Source of the DNA: Sclerurus mexicanus
Taxonomy: Eukaryota; Chordata; Aves; Passeriformes; Furnariidae
Reading direction: 5' to 3'
NCBI GenBank assembly: GCA_013396755.1
Contig: VWZF01006058.1
Location: 808,334-872,333, forward strand
Length of the DNA stretch: 64,000 bases
Made by a program: the position numbers and the translations under genes. The notes below the pieces were generated by a model, which saw only the letters and a list, made by a program, of their open reading frames with translations, made no database searches and had not been told where the DNA came from. Below are positions 27,301 to 39,819 of this stretch, one piece after another (within the stretch, counting starts at the first letter, position 1; each line of letters starts with the position of its first letter).

Positions 27301-29159
27301 CATGCCCTAAGAGAGGGCTGGGGACCTGTCCAAGCCCCGAGCTGTGCCATGGGCAAGCCATCCATCCCATGCCCAGCCACGCTGACTTGGAACACGGTAG
27401 GACACGGCCCAAACAGGGAAGCAGCAGTCTGATTTCCCCCCGGCAGAGATAGGCTTCTTCCCTTGTAATCGCCCTTTGTTTCTGGAGGAGCCACGACAGG
27501 GTTTTCAGAGAAGAACTCTCCTGTGGGTTTGTGTTTGATCCGTTCCGATGCGCCGAGGCACTGGAGTGGTGAGTGGGTGCCCACTTGTGTCCTGCACCAC
27601 TCCCGAGCTCCCAGATGTATTTGTCCCTCACACAACAAGGCCTTGATCCTGCACTGCCCCGCACTGCTAAATTCAATATAACTTGGCCAATAAAGCTCAG
27701 AAGAAGTCTGCAAGAGAAGTCTGCAAGGTCTGGACTGAAGGTGGGAAACTCTTTGAGGCTGGAGGTACCTTTGTGCTATGTGTGTGTGATGAGGGATTTT
27801 TGTTCCTGCTTGCAGCCTCCTGTTATCCTTGCCTACCAAGTCCAATCTGGATTCACTGCACAGAACGTTTTGAGCGGAAAACAGCTCAAAGCAACTCCTG
27901 GAAATGGTAGAAGAACTACCACGCTGAGAATAATGAGTGGTGAGTGCAGAGGAGGGATGCAGCGGGAATTCCCTGCTCCTAGAAAGTTGCTCTGAATTTC
28001 AGTGCCACGGAAACCTTGGAGGATTTAATACACGGGTCTGGGTTTGTTGTTTTTGTTCACTCCTGAATTGGGTCAAAAAGCTTTGCATTTTTTTATGGAT
28101 CCAAAATTGTGCATGATCTTATCTGAGAAACACTGCAGCTGCTGTGTGCCTGTTGCTTCCCCAGCTGTCAGGGCTGCTCGTATTTTTGGGACTGGTTCCT
28201 TGGGGTTGGTGTTGTCTGGCTTGTGGCCTCCAGTACCAGCTAGTTCTCTAGGTCCATGGACCCATCCCTCTTTTCCAGGGACCTTGCATACTTTAGGCAA
28301 GAGAAACTCATCTTTGAGCGCCTTGTCTCTGTCCCAAGTAGCCCAGAAGTTGTTTATCTTTTGTAGATTCTCTGCCTTGTAAATATTTGCATGTAAAGCC
28401 AGAGTTATAGACGGTGTTATTTATGTGGAGGAAATGGGTATTTAAGGCTTTGTTAGTATTTTTGGGAGGCCAGACCTCCAATTCCAGGGCACCTGCTGCC
28501 ATTACCAGGATTTTGGTGTCAGCTAGTTTAGGGCTTTAGCTCCTGATGCCTCTCACCTGGTGCCTGCAGGAGGCTTGGCTGAGCTTGCTTGGGGAATGCA
28601 GCGAATTTTTCCATGCACTGTGATTCCCTGTGTCTTTTCCCTTTGATCTTCCCTTCCCAGACAGATCTGTTTTTCTTCCCTTCTACCTTAGACCCCATCA
28701 GCTCTCACCGACTCCTTTCTTCCCCCCAGTTCTCATAGGTTTTTGGACATACGGTCAATGACTCCTGTCTGTTTCTGGTCCTCTGGTTCAAGCACAGGAC
28801 TGGCCCTGTGCCCTGCTTTCCCTGATGCTGATAAGCTCTCCTTGGCAACAGCTCCACATTGGCAGAACATTTCCCTCCTCCTGATCCCTCATCCCACAGA
28901 CATCTTGGAGACCTGTCCTCCCTTGGCAACCCAAATCATCTTTCCTGGTTTTCTGTCTATCTTTTCATTCGTCTCCTCTGTCTGAAACTCTTTATCATGC
29001 CACCAGATGACTGGGTTCAGGAATGGCTCCCAGAGCCCAGTCCTCTGCCTGAGCCTAGATCTCAGCATCCATGTGCAAGCACTCCATGGGTACCTGAAGT
29101 CTGCCCCGCTCCAAGGGCCAACGCAGTGTTGTCTGTGGAGATGCCTGTGTTGGCCTGCC
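24332..29159. other. non-coding, no gene recognised
   Basis: The largest frames (about 150-180 residues on the minus strand at 27,221-27,845) look like chance: no domain, odd composition, no splice context. A 14-base near-tandem duplication (GAAGTCTGCAAGA) lies at about 27,703-27,729. The 28,600-29,159 part is pyrimidine-rich and may be an unrecognised upstream portion of the ancient LINE. Confidence 0.5.
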
Positions 29160-29765
29160 TCGTTCCCTTGCCTCAGGTTGCTAAGGTACAGCTAAAACTC
29201 TCATCTGGAGTGTCATCATCTCACGGCTCAATTCCCTCAACATCCTTTTCTCTGGCCTTGACAAATGCAATCTTCTCCTACTCCTGCCTGTTCAGAGCTC
29301 TGCTGCAAGGATCGTTTTCCATGCCTGTCATTTTGCTTGTGTCACCCATGCTTTACTTGTTTTTGCTGGTTCCTGCTGGCAAACAGCAGTTACCTGTCTC
29401 TGCTCTCCAGCCCTTTCACAGTTTTCTTTGCTGTTAACCTCAGAGTCCTTCTCCACACGTGGCTTCTCACTGTCAGTCAGCTGCCAGTGACAGCCTCTGC
29501 CAGCACTCACCGTATTTCCCAGCTCTGTTTTCTGCTCCAGCACCTCTGGCTCAAAGAGGAGCTCCTAGATAGATGCACCCTGCAGAAATGTGTCCCTGCC
29601 CTTCACCTCTCTTTGCCAGCCTCTGTCCCAAACTGGTGATGAGGGCTCAGGCACAAGTGTGGGAGCCACCTGTCTGTCAGGCAGCGACCCTGTTTTCTCC
29701 TGCTGGTTCTTGTCCATTTCTGCTTGGGCTGAAGACCTTCAAGGCAGGGCCTTTTCTTAACAGTG
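29160..29765 (+). pseudogene. ancient L2/L3-like LINE, ORF2 C-terminus and 3' end
   Basis: Around 29,206-29,358 the plus strand encodes, with substitutions, the hallmark region after the reverse transcriptase of L2/CR1-L3 LINEs: ISRLNSL...LFSGL, then LLPVQSSAARIVFHA, then VTHAL (family pattern: SRLDYCNSLLSGL...LQSxQNAAARIV...VTPAL). The following 400 bases are pyrimidine-rich like the 3' parts of these elements and finish near AAGACCTTCAAGGCAGGGCC, resembling the L2-type terminal GAGGGCAGGGAC phrase. The open frame starting at 28,859 reads a different frame of this fossil. Assignment is from pattern memory. Confidence 0.5.
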
Positions 29766-31194
29766 GCTGCCTAAAGAAACACAAGCTTGGGAGATCCTCT
29801 TGGCTGCATGCCTGTGTGATGTGTGCTTATCCTGATGCCTTGCTTTAGGAAAGCAGTGGTGAATTCAAGCTGAATTTGGTAGGCTGGGTGGAGATTTTAT
29901 GTCCCTCCAGCTTTAGTGAAAAGCGATGTCCGAGTGCCAGAAAGGGACCCTCTGTGGCAGCAGAGATGGAGGCTGGCTTTGCACTGGGTTTGTACAGCTC
30001 AGTTCTGGTGGGGGGACAGATTGAGCCCCTGCCCCACCTTGCTTGCTGCCTGGAGCTGGCCCAGGGGAGCTTCCCTGGCCATGAACCTTGCCAGTGAGCC
30101 TCCCTGGACACCCCAGGACAGTATTTGCCATTGCAGACCAAGGCCCCAGATACAACCTGCCTGGACTAATCTGGAGCAGGGACAGGATTGAGATGATCCT
30201 GAGCAGCGTGTGGAGCCCTGCAAGTACAGGAGGGAGAGAAAAACGCATCAGTGCCTTCATCTGGCCTTATGGATTTTTCCACCATCTTTTATAAGCATTC
30301 ATTTTTATTTATGTGGAGTTAAAGTCAGTCCAATTTGGAAATCAACTCATCTAAGGAGCTCCCCTCAGATCCTATTAGCTTCATGTAGTATTTCTATTCA
30401 TTTTTGCTAATGCCATTCACCAGGCTGGCTGTGGTGGCAGCTGCAGGAGCTGCTAATCCCCTCCTTGCGAGGCCACTGGGGCTGTGAGCCTGGTGGCTGT
30501 GGGGATGGCAGGATCTGGCCATGCAGTGGAGGGCTGGGGCTCCCACTTTTCCACCTTCCAACAGCACGGGAGGTCAGTTTCTGACCTCTGCTCCCACATA
30601 TTCCCCTTGCTGCCCCCAGCATCCCTGGCAGCCTGCCTATGGCCGCAGGCACAGCAGGCACCTCCACCTGGAAATCAGTGGCTGATTTGAACAGAGAACT
30701 GTTAAGAAGTGCTCAGGCTATCCCTGTAATTAGAGAAATTCCTGGAAGAAAATAAAACTAAATGCACTGAGGGCTTTCAAAAGAGAGATAGGGTATCTGA
30801 CTCGGGAAGTCCTTCAGCTGCAGATTGTTGGTGGCAGGAGGAGTGTCCTGGGGATGTTTCAGTGCATGCTTGGCTGGCTTTCACACCTGTCCTCTGGCAT
30901 TTACTGCTGGCCCCTGCCAGAGAGAGTATTGGCAGGGTGGAGCTCTGCACTGGAGCTGGATGAGCACTGTGTCCCTTCCAGAGTTGTCATTTGGGTAACC
31001 CAAATCTGCTGCCGGGATTGCAGCGCTAAGGAGAGCAGCGGTCAGCACCAAGCAGGAGTGACAGTGGCTGCCAACATGGGATGCATCCCTCCCCTGCATC
31101 ACTGCCTCTCCATGCAGGTGGCACCACACGCCTCTCCTGAAGCATCCTCGCTGCCCTGTTTCTCCCCTGCCTTTGATTATTTATTGCAGTGGTT

Positions 31195-31385
31195 CGTTAC
31201 TGGGTGACTGGAATTAAAAGAAGAAAAATACACGCAATAAAATGATTTCTAAAATGGCAACCTGCTGGATGCAGTGATGCAAGGAATGTATTAAATATTT
31301 ATTGCCAGTGGTCTGCTGGGGGGAGGAATTAAAATTATTTAGCTGGAGAAAAACATTTTAATTATTTAATTTGAGGGGAAACCTC
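31195..31385. promoter_or_regulatory. candidate conserved non-coding element
   Basis: AT-rich stretch with repeated AATTAAAA and TTAATTATTTAATT homeodomain-type cores and two TATTTATTGC-like words (31,168 and 31,298 areas). It has no coding potential and no repeat signature. Enhancer function is inference. Confidence 0.3.
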
Positions 31386-34300
31386 CCCCACAGCCCTCCT
31401 TAGCACTAAGCCCCAGACAAATGACAGCATAATGTAAGGTTTGATTAAAATCTGAATGGGATGAAGGCCTGGAGATTGGAACAAGGAATGGGGGAGCCTC
31501 ATGGTTGCCATCTGAGCCCGAGATCCCCTTGCTGTGCTGCAGCAGGTTTCTGTGCGTGATCTTGCATCTTGCAGGTGAATTCTTCCTCTCCAAGTAAGGC
31601 TCATGCTTGGCAGCAGTTAGCCAGGGGTTTCTTCTGCTCCTGGGAGCTGGACAGGAGTTGCTGGGTGCGCCAGTCGTGGGGCAGGACATTGCAGTGAATG
31701 ACCCCCCACCTGCAGCAGGAACTCTCTGTGTCCATGGGTTGTTCTGAAACGCTTTCCAGGGTCAGGAGCTCTGTTGTATCTGTCCCAGCAGCCCAGCTCA
31801 ACCACGCAGGCTCTGCTGGGCTCACCCCATAGCAGGCATCTGTCCCACGCATGGCACACGGCTGCTTGAACCCCTGGGTCTCGTGGCATTTATACACTGC
31901 ATCTGTGAGGCTTTTCGAGGAGTCTCTACACCCCTCTGCAGGAACAGCAGTGGGGCTGGCATCCCACTGGCACCTCCGCTTGAGGCTGGAGTGAAGGATC
32001 TCCCAGCTGCATATCAAAGACTGAGAAGAGCAAAGCGTGGGGTCTGGCAGCAGCTGACTGTTTGCTAAGAGAGGAGGGGCTGTGATCTTTTCCCTTGTGC
32101 CTCCAGACTGACAGTCTCTCATTATTAGCCCCCTGGAAACAGGCACTTTGACTGAGCGAGCCATCCCAGCCTTCACTGTAACAATCAAAGCGGCTCAAGA
32201 ATAAACATGGCTTGGCAAGAATAAACACAAATTGCAGTGCTTGCTGTGAACAGTGATATCCAAGGGAGCAAACATCAAATGAAGGATTATCCCTGTTTGC
32301 AAGGAAGCTCTTCTAGAAAGAGATTGAATAAGGACCATCTGCAGCCCAGAGCAAAGAGGCTACCACGAGAACCTGCTCATGCCATCAGGAGCACTCCCCA
32401 TTGAAGCTCACACTTTAGTGCCTTTAGGCACTGTCTGGTTTAACTTCACGTGCTCTGTCAGCTGCCGAAGCCCTGAGCTCTTTGCAGCTACCTCTGTCTT
32501 GGGCAAGGCCAGAAAGCACAAGGAGGGGAGTTATGAGGGTCGGAGAGGATGAGAAGAGCTTCCCTGAGGTGGGCAGGAGGGGCAGGTACTGGACTTGGCT
32601 GGGGTGGCCACTGGGAAAAACACTGAGCACCTGTAGGAGGTAGAGGAAGATCACATCAACCAAATGCTGCAGGGAGCTCTGCTCTCTGCTTCTAACACTA
32701 ATGCTGCCAGTCCTAGGGCAGGAGCCCTAAAGGCAGCTCTTAACCAGCGACTGTGCCCTCACTGCTTGCAGGAAGTGAGCACGAGCAAGCCCTCCTCGCC
32801 AAACCATCGCCAAGAGGCAGCCCGCATGGCTTAAATCAAATTTGGAGGCACAGAGGTTCCATAAAGAAGCTTATTTTCTGAAGCCAGGTCCCAATATGTT
32901 ATCTGTCACTTTACTGGGGTTTCTGAGCCATTTATTTTTATGTATATACATCAGAGCTGGTGAGCTGGCGTTGGCCTGAGAGTATAAAGCTGACAAGACA
33001 CAGTAGCACTATGGGAAACCTGTCAGCAGAGCAGCCGCCTGTGAAATGAACATGAGAGCCGATGCTGATAATTTTATTTATAGGGAATCTCGGGTAGTGT
33101 GTGCCAGAGCAGTGGGTGCTGACCCCGGCCCTCTGAGAGGGACCGGGACCAGCACTGTCTCAGGCACGGATAATGGCCCCAGGCAGCTGGAAATTCCATT
33201 TTCTTCTTAAGGAGTGTCTTAAGCTGCTGAAATACTTTGGCCACCCAGAATCTGTATAAAAGGACAAATATTCTTGGGATGGAAGGATTTGATGGAAGGT
33301 TCTGCAGCACTTTGCTTTCTAGTGTTGTTCATCTTCGGAATTGTTATCGTAATGTTTTGTTTGTTTCTTTGTATTTAAGATGAACTCAGATTCAGGGTAA
33401 GGATTTGTTCTGAAATGGGAAAACTGGAGTTTCCTTATCTAAAAAAAAGTAGGGCTTTTAAATGTTTTTGAAACTTTTTTCCTAGTTATTTTGCCACTGG
33501 AACAGCATTTTGCCAAACTCAATAGTCTTTACAAAAGCCTAAATGAATAATTGTTTCTGTCATGTTCTAGGAGAAAAGTATTTAGATCAGCAATTTTTCC
33601 TCTCAGTTGGAGCAAACATTTTGGGTGTGAGATAGTTTTATGGCTCATTGCAAACCCTAAAGAATTATACGGATGGTTATCAGGGTTGATGGTACAAAAC
33701 ACAGACCCTGCTCTTACCCTGTTGTGACCTTGCTCTTAGTCCTCTGGTTTAGCACAGAGAGGACGCTGGTGTCGTGTTCTGGTCCTTCTGCAGGCAAAAA
33801 GTGCTCAGTGCGCTTTGGAAAGGCAGTTGAAGGCGGTCAGTGGCCGTGTTGCCTGTGGAGGTTGGTGCTCCCTTGCCACCCATCCTGGATGAACACATTT
33901 GGGAATGCACCGTTCCCCGTGCCAGCCCTACTGCCGCAGACAGAGCAGGGGCCTTGCTGGGCCGGTCCTGCCCGAGCCTGGTGCGTAAAACCTGGATTTG
34001 TTCCGTTTGGCAAGAATAATACCTAAAATCTTAATCTAGGCTTCCAGTCTGTCTTCATGGTTTCATGAGCAATAGCAATGTGCCATCTGCCTAGAGCCGT
34101 TCAGGGAAAAGCCTCTGGATCAGTTGTGTGTCCTATGGGTGCCCATGGAAAAGCTGAAGGCATAGCTTAGATAGTGGCATGTCTCCTCCTCAAAGCTCTG
34201 AGCCCTGACCCATTGGTAGGAAGTTTCTGGTGGGATTATTTTAGCTCTGGTTTGTGTGAGGAGAATGTTTCCTTCCCTGTTCCACCACCACACTGTGTGC

Positions 34301-36225
34301 TGGCCGGCTGCAAGAAGGGCTTCTTTGCCCTTCTCCCTGAGCAAGTCAGGCGGCTCTGCCTGATTGATTTGTTGCCTTCCAGCTCGGATCATTCCTTTGC
34401 GGGTCTGTCTCTCACCTGCCTGGGCACTGCTAAATCTTCCCTGGAAGAAACAGCTATTTGTCAAGTGAAATAGGAAGGTTTGCGCCTCATGTTCCCTGGC
34501 TGCTCTCTGGACGCTCACTTTCCTATGCTGCTGTGGTGTGGGAAAGAATGAAGCCACAGGGCTTTGCTGCCCCACGCCAGCACTGCTTCTGTGAGCCCTT
34601 ATGGCCAGCACTGTGTGTGTCTTGTCTCCCCCAGCCTGGAAAGGTGTCACACGCCTCAGGTTCACCCGCTGTGGAGCCACGTCTGTGGTTGCATGCCATC
34701 GCCTCGCTCCTTTGTGCTTCTCTGCACCAGCCACTTATTGACTGGGAGCATAATTGTGCTGCATCATGTCTAATTGGTTTGCTCTGTCACTCTCCATTTG
34801 CTTTCCTGTCTGCACCCCCGCTCCCCTCCATCAGCGCGTCGAGCTGCGAGCGTGAGCAGGGCACGAGGCCACACGCCTGATTGCTGCAGGAAAACAAGGT
34901 GCCCAGCTTCCTTCTTTCTTCTCCTAAATTCAAATGACAAGAAACAGAGGAAAACAATTTTGCAAACCCTTGGCAGAGGGCCAACACTGATAAAGAGCCG
35001 TAATTAATCTCCCTAGCTTTATTAGAATATCATTACAATTAACTTAGCAATCTTCTGTTGATCAAAGCCATTGTTCCCTGCAGAGCAGAAGAAGTCAGCA
35101 CGAGCCTGGATTGTGTGGTGCTTGAAAGCACCAGCCCAACAGCAGCTCCATCCCTCTGGCTGGCAGCACAAGGACCAGCAGAGCTGTGGGCACAGACCTC
35201 TGTCCTCAACGGGTCTCTTGAGCCACTTGCAGCTTTGATTTTATTTTTTTCAGCTCCTCTTCTTTGTTGAGCTATTATAGCCCAGATTCTTCACAGGTAC
35301 CTGTGAGTCCCTTATTCCCTGTGTAGATGCCTTTGGGTCTAGCCTTCTAAGCACTAGCTTGATTCCTTTGTGTGTGTTCATACAGCTTTAGCATGCCTGC
35401 TTCTTATGCTCCACTGGAGACAGCGACTACTGCAATAATTCGGTTAATGGAGGCAGAGCGGGGAAAGAAACCCAGGCAAAATCTGTGGAAGCCACATCTG
35501 AAAGAAAGGAAAGCTGTCAGAATGAAGATCCATAAGCTCTACGGTTAAATAGCCCAAGATATGTGCTATAAAAAAGCAGAGAAAATGAGCACTCCTTTCC
35601 TCCTTTTCAAAGTGTTGTTTTAATATTGTGTATTTATCTGTAATTTAAGTCTGTGATTAGTTTTATCAAAAAGACAGTTCTGAAGCAGAGATCTTAAAAA
35701 TGATTAGGTGGCTGTTTGAAAGACAAGAACAGCTCCATTTGTACCGCAGGATAAAGATGTCTGTCTGTTTGCTGCCTTGAGTATCCATTTGTGAGGGCCT
35801 TGTGCTGGAAGGAACCTCCAGTTCCATGCAGATCCCAAAACACCTCAGACTTTCAGGGCTCTTCTCATTCTCCTTGGAAGATACCAGAGCAGGACCTTCT
35901 TGTCACTGGGCAAGAGTGTTTGTCTAAGGTGATTTTGTCTCTTCTTCCTCATCACAGTTCTGCTTTGGGTACCCAACCAAGGAGGTTTGTTTCAGATAAA
36001 CGGCCCGGGCCTGCTTCTGTTCTTAGCCTGATGTAAGGTGGCACAGGTGGAAGTTTTATTCCTAAAATGCCTCTGCCACAGAGGATTTATGTACTGTGAG
36101 CAGACTCAGTAAGTGTGAAACCATGCTCAGAGAGAAACACAGGAATTAAAAAAGCTTTGAGTCTATTCCTCTGCCATGGAGCTGTCGTGGAGCAGGCAAT
36201 GTTAAGCTGCCTCAGCAGTCTACCT

Positions 36226-36275
36226 GGGAGGGGTTGTTAGAAGGTGTTAGGGGGTTGTTAGGGGTTGAAGGTGCT
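36226..36275 (+). repeat. short G/T-rich repeat, telomere-like
   Basis: The 11-mer GGGGTTGTTAG occurs exactly at 36,230-36,240 and 36,251-36,261, with a related TGTTAG between. It is too short and irregular to be an interstitial telomere array. Confidence 0.5.
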
Positions 36276-36931
36276 CGAAGCTCTCACTCTTGCTTTTTGT
36301 CCTGAACTCTCATCTGTTTGAATTGTCAACACTTGTGAGCCCCAGGAGAAAGAAAAGAGAAAGAAAAGGCAGGTCCAGGCTTGGGTCTAATCGTCCTTGG
36401 CATTGTCCCTTTAAGTGGCCACCTAGAAGAAGGGAGCAGCTGCTCCAGTCCCTTTGTGGGTGCAGATCCAGCCCTGCCAGTTCTGCCCAGCTTCACCTGC
36501 TCTCTGTAAGTCCTTAACCCTTTAGAGCTGGAAATCAGGGTGCTGCATTTGCAGTGTAATTTCATATGTGCAGTGCAAGGTATGCTGAGCAAATGCACCC
36601 TGGTAGTGGCCGCGAGCAGCATCCAGGGGTGGCACCCACGGCCACGATTCCTGCTGCAGACCAGGGGCACGAGTACATTACAAAATGAAATCAGATGACT
36701 TTGAGGAAGAAAGGTTTGTAAGGACTAAAACAAAGAAAGCAATGGTGCAGATACTGCATGGCTCAGAAGCTCTGTGACCTTGTATTGCCCAAGACTGGGA
36801 GGGGTTGCACAGAAGGCGGGTTATTGGGGTTACTCGGTACTCACCTGGGCTTTCCCTCTGCCACAGACACCCCATGGGTCCATGGCCCTTCTCAGAGTGT
36901 GGACCTTTCCCAGATTTATTAAATATTATTG

Positions 36932-36956
36932 AAATATTTAAATCATTTAAATATTT
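36932..36956. repeat. perfect AT-only palindrome, 12-bp arms
   Basis: AAATATTTAAAT, a single C, then ATTTAAATATTT: exact inverted arms with a one-base centre. A flanking direct repeat of about 14 bases (TTTATTAAATATTA/CA at 36,915 and 36,954) surrounds it. It could extrude as a cruciform or simply be low-complexity DNA. Confidence 0.85.
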
Positions 36957-38689
36957 ATTAAATATCATTAGTAAGTGCCAAAACCGTGTGGAGCTTTTCA
37001 GGCACAAGACAACGGCTGGAGGAGGGATCGATCCCAGTGCTGGAAGATAAGAGGGTGGTAAAGGTCAGAGACACCTCATTGTGGGCCACCTCTGACTCCA
37101 TCTCCTGCTCATCACCTGGTGGAGGCAGGAGGGAAAGGGATTTTCTCAGTGGAAGGCACAGGGAACCCCAGTGTGTCACCAGGGACTCCACGTGCCTAAG
37201 TGGGGAGTGCCCACATGGTCTGTGAGCAAGGAAGGAGGACCTGTGCAGCCCCCAAATCCTCCTCTTGTATCAGCCTGGTCTTTAGGGACTCCAGTATGGG
37301 GCAAGGCAAACTCCTGCCCATCACAGGGGAACTGCTCAGAGGAAAGGCTGTTTTAGCCTCTCTTCTACCCAGCAGAGGCAACTGGAAAGAAGTTTTGCAA
37401 ATGTTTTTATTGCTAGTTTCCATGCTTGGTTCTAGCTTTCCCCCTGACAGAGATGGAGCATCGCTGAGGAGGCAGCACTCAAACCTGCAGCACCAGCAGC
37501 TCCAGGAATGCTGCCTGCATGCTTTGGTGCCTGGCAAGCTGTGGAGCTCTGAGGAGGAGCTGGCTTTAGGGGCAGGGACGTGAGCCAAAAAACTCAGAAA
37601 GCACCTGTCTAAAGGGCGAGATGAAGGCAGAGGCACCTCTGGGTGAACATGCCTGGAATGGGAGCAGAGGGACGGTGAGTCGTGTAATCATCTGCCTGAA
37701 GCAATGGCAGGCTGTCAGCAGAGCACAGAGACACTTGCTCGCGTTTATTTAAGGCGAGATGCCCTAGTTTTGAGCCTTCAGTGGAGTCCCTAATTATTCC
37801 TCAGCCTTTGTAGTGAGCTAATTACTTTTGCAGCACTCAAGGCTGGGGAACACTGATACGCTTGGGAAGCACAAGCTGAAGGGATGAGGAGAAGAGAGCT
37901 GGTGGGAAGTGGCTGACTGGCAGATGGGAATGACTGGGAACAGGGCAGGGTTTGGAGAGCTGATGGATGACGGCCTGGGAGGATGATGGAGGAGGGAAGA
38001 GCCATAATCTCATGTCAGGCAAGGTGCTGGAGTGTGACAATATGGGAAACAGCAATGAAGCAGTAGGTGGTAATTGAGAAGGATGCAGGTGGGGAGGGAG
38101 TGAGAGGGATGGCCCATGTGAGTGCAGCCACAGAGCCCCATGCAGGACTCAGGGGGTGAGATCTGCACCGAGGGGTGCACAGCACCAGGCAGGGCAGCAA
38201 CTGTCCCCTTGCGTGGATGCTTCCTTGGGCAGCTGCCTTTCCCAGGGTGCTGCTGCCCCTTGGGCTTGCAGGACCAACAACCTTCCCTCACTGTCCCATC
38301 TCTTTTCTAGCTTAGTGGTGCCACCAAGGAGCTTTACTGGGAGAGGCCAGCCTGGTCCCCACCACATGGAGTGGCTGGTCCCCAAGCCAGATGCTTAGTA
38401 TTCCTGATCAGAACTGCTTCTTTCAGAGAGAGCCACCACAGATAAGGTCACCTGCACTGATAACCACGATGTTCCCATGTAGGCATTCTGCTCTGTCTGG
38501 TCTGTGCGCATGGATGCCTCACTGCTCTGATGACACAGGGCTGTGCTGCAGAGCCTACGCTCCCTACATCTGCACTGTGAGCCCCAGGAGCTCATTCCAG
38601 TTCTCACTGTCATTGGGAAGTTCCCAGTGGCCACCAAGTGCAGTGTGTGACAACTCTGAAGTGCCCAGATGGCCATGAACTTATTAGGA

Positions 38690-38905
38690 TATTATCCTAC
38701 TAGTGCCACAAATGGTGTCATCTGTCTTCTAAACTTTGCACTTTATTTCAGGGAGGGAATTTAGTCTATCCTGGCAATATGCTGGAGTTTTAACATATGA
38801 TAAAGCCCTGCTGGGAAGTGTAGTTTTATTGATTTTGTTATTAAAGTGCCACTGGAATAAATTTACTCATGTAAATGAAATGTCTTATTATCTGGATTGT
38901 AACAG
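38690..38905. promoter_or_regulatory. candidate conserved non-coding element
   Basis: About 215 AT-rich bases with no CpG-driven decay pattern and no repeat signature, bounded on both sides by GC-richer sequence. It lies about 4 kb beyond the LINGO1 3' end. Confidence 0.3.
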
Positions 38906-39640
38906 ACACGATGAAAGCCCTGGAGGGGCTGGAGCTACCCACTGCCCGGTGATGGGAGCTGAGATGGGGCAGCTGAGAGGGACCCCCACCTGCCAGGCTG
39001 ATCACCCCGAGACCCTCAGCACCTCCCCAAATCCACAGGGAAACTCTGCTTAGAAACCTCAGGATGGGAACAAAACACAGCGGTGGGGGACACTGTGTTT
39101 CAGTCAAGGTTTGTGTTGTTCCTCTGATCCTTTGCTCAGGTAAGGGTGTTGCTTTAAAGGGAACTGAGGAAAAACTTCTTTCACGGGAAAGTATTTCACC
39201 CCGCCAGCAATGGCGGTGGCTTGGGAAATAAAGCATACCCCGTTTCACTGGGACCTAACTGCACAGCCCATACTTTCCAGTTAAAATTTGACTGCCTTGA
39301 ATCCTGGGGATTATGGAAAATAAGAAAAAGACCTAGTAAAATTTATGGATTTTAATAATAAACTGATAGAATCCCAGTAAATCTATCATAAGCATGCAGA
39401 TACAGACCCAGGAAAAAGAGAAGGAAGGAATAGGACTGTTTTTTCCTGTACCTCAGCAGGGCCATGGAGAGGGGGAGCAGGACTGCTCCTGGAGCCATCC
39501 CCTCCGGGCACTGAGTCGCTGTTTCTCAAATCCCTTTTCCTCCATCGTGTCCTGCAAAAACTTGGTGGAAGGAACTGCACTGCAAAGTCCCTGCCCTGTG
39601 TTCTGGCAAACTGGGCAGCGCTGGAGAGCATGTGGGGAGT

Positions 39641-39680
39641 GAGGAAGGGGGAGGTGGGAAAAGAAGGGGGGGCAAGGGAG
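39641..39680 (+). repeat. G-quadruplex motif
   Basis: G-runs at 39,647-39,651, 39,656-39,658, 39,666-39,672 and 39,676-39,678, separated by loops of 4, 7 and 3 bases, satisfy the usual four-run G3+ rule on the plus strand. It opens a longer purine-rich zone that continues to about 40,000. Confidence 0.6.
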
Positions 39681-39819
39681 AAAGGAGAAAAGGTCCGTGG
39701 CACTGTGCTGCTTGCCGTGGTGGGAGCGGGATGAGACCCCTGCCCGGGGACAGGAGAGGCAGAGACACGGGGGAGAAATGTGTGCGGAGGGCTGCAGGAA
39801 GCACAGCCATGGTGGAGAG

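Noticed and set aside
27221..27845. Overlapping 151- and 181-residue minus-strand frames
   Set aside because: Two frames open over the same bases point to composition rather than coding; no similarity recognised.
28859..29437. 192-residue plus-strand frame that looks membrane-like
   Set aside because: Hydrophobicity comes from pyrimidine-rich DNA; a different frame of the same interval matches a LINE ORF2 end, so this is a transposon fossil.
31601..32188. 195-residue minus-strand open frame
   Set aside because: No recognisable domain and only chance-level features.
34120..34734. 204-residue minus-strand open frame
   Set aside because: No domain, signal or repeat pattern and no convincing splice or promoter context; length is compatible with chance in 64 kb.
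36226..36275. Interstitial telomeric repeat
   Set aside because: Units are GGGGTTGTTAG-like and only two exact copies; not TTAGGG arrays.
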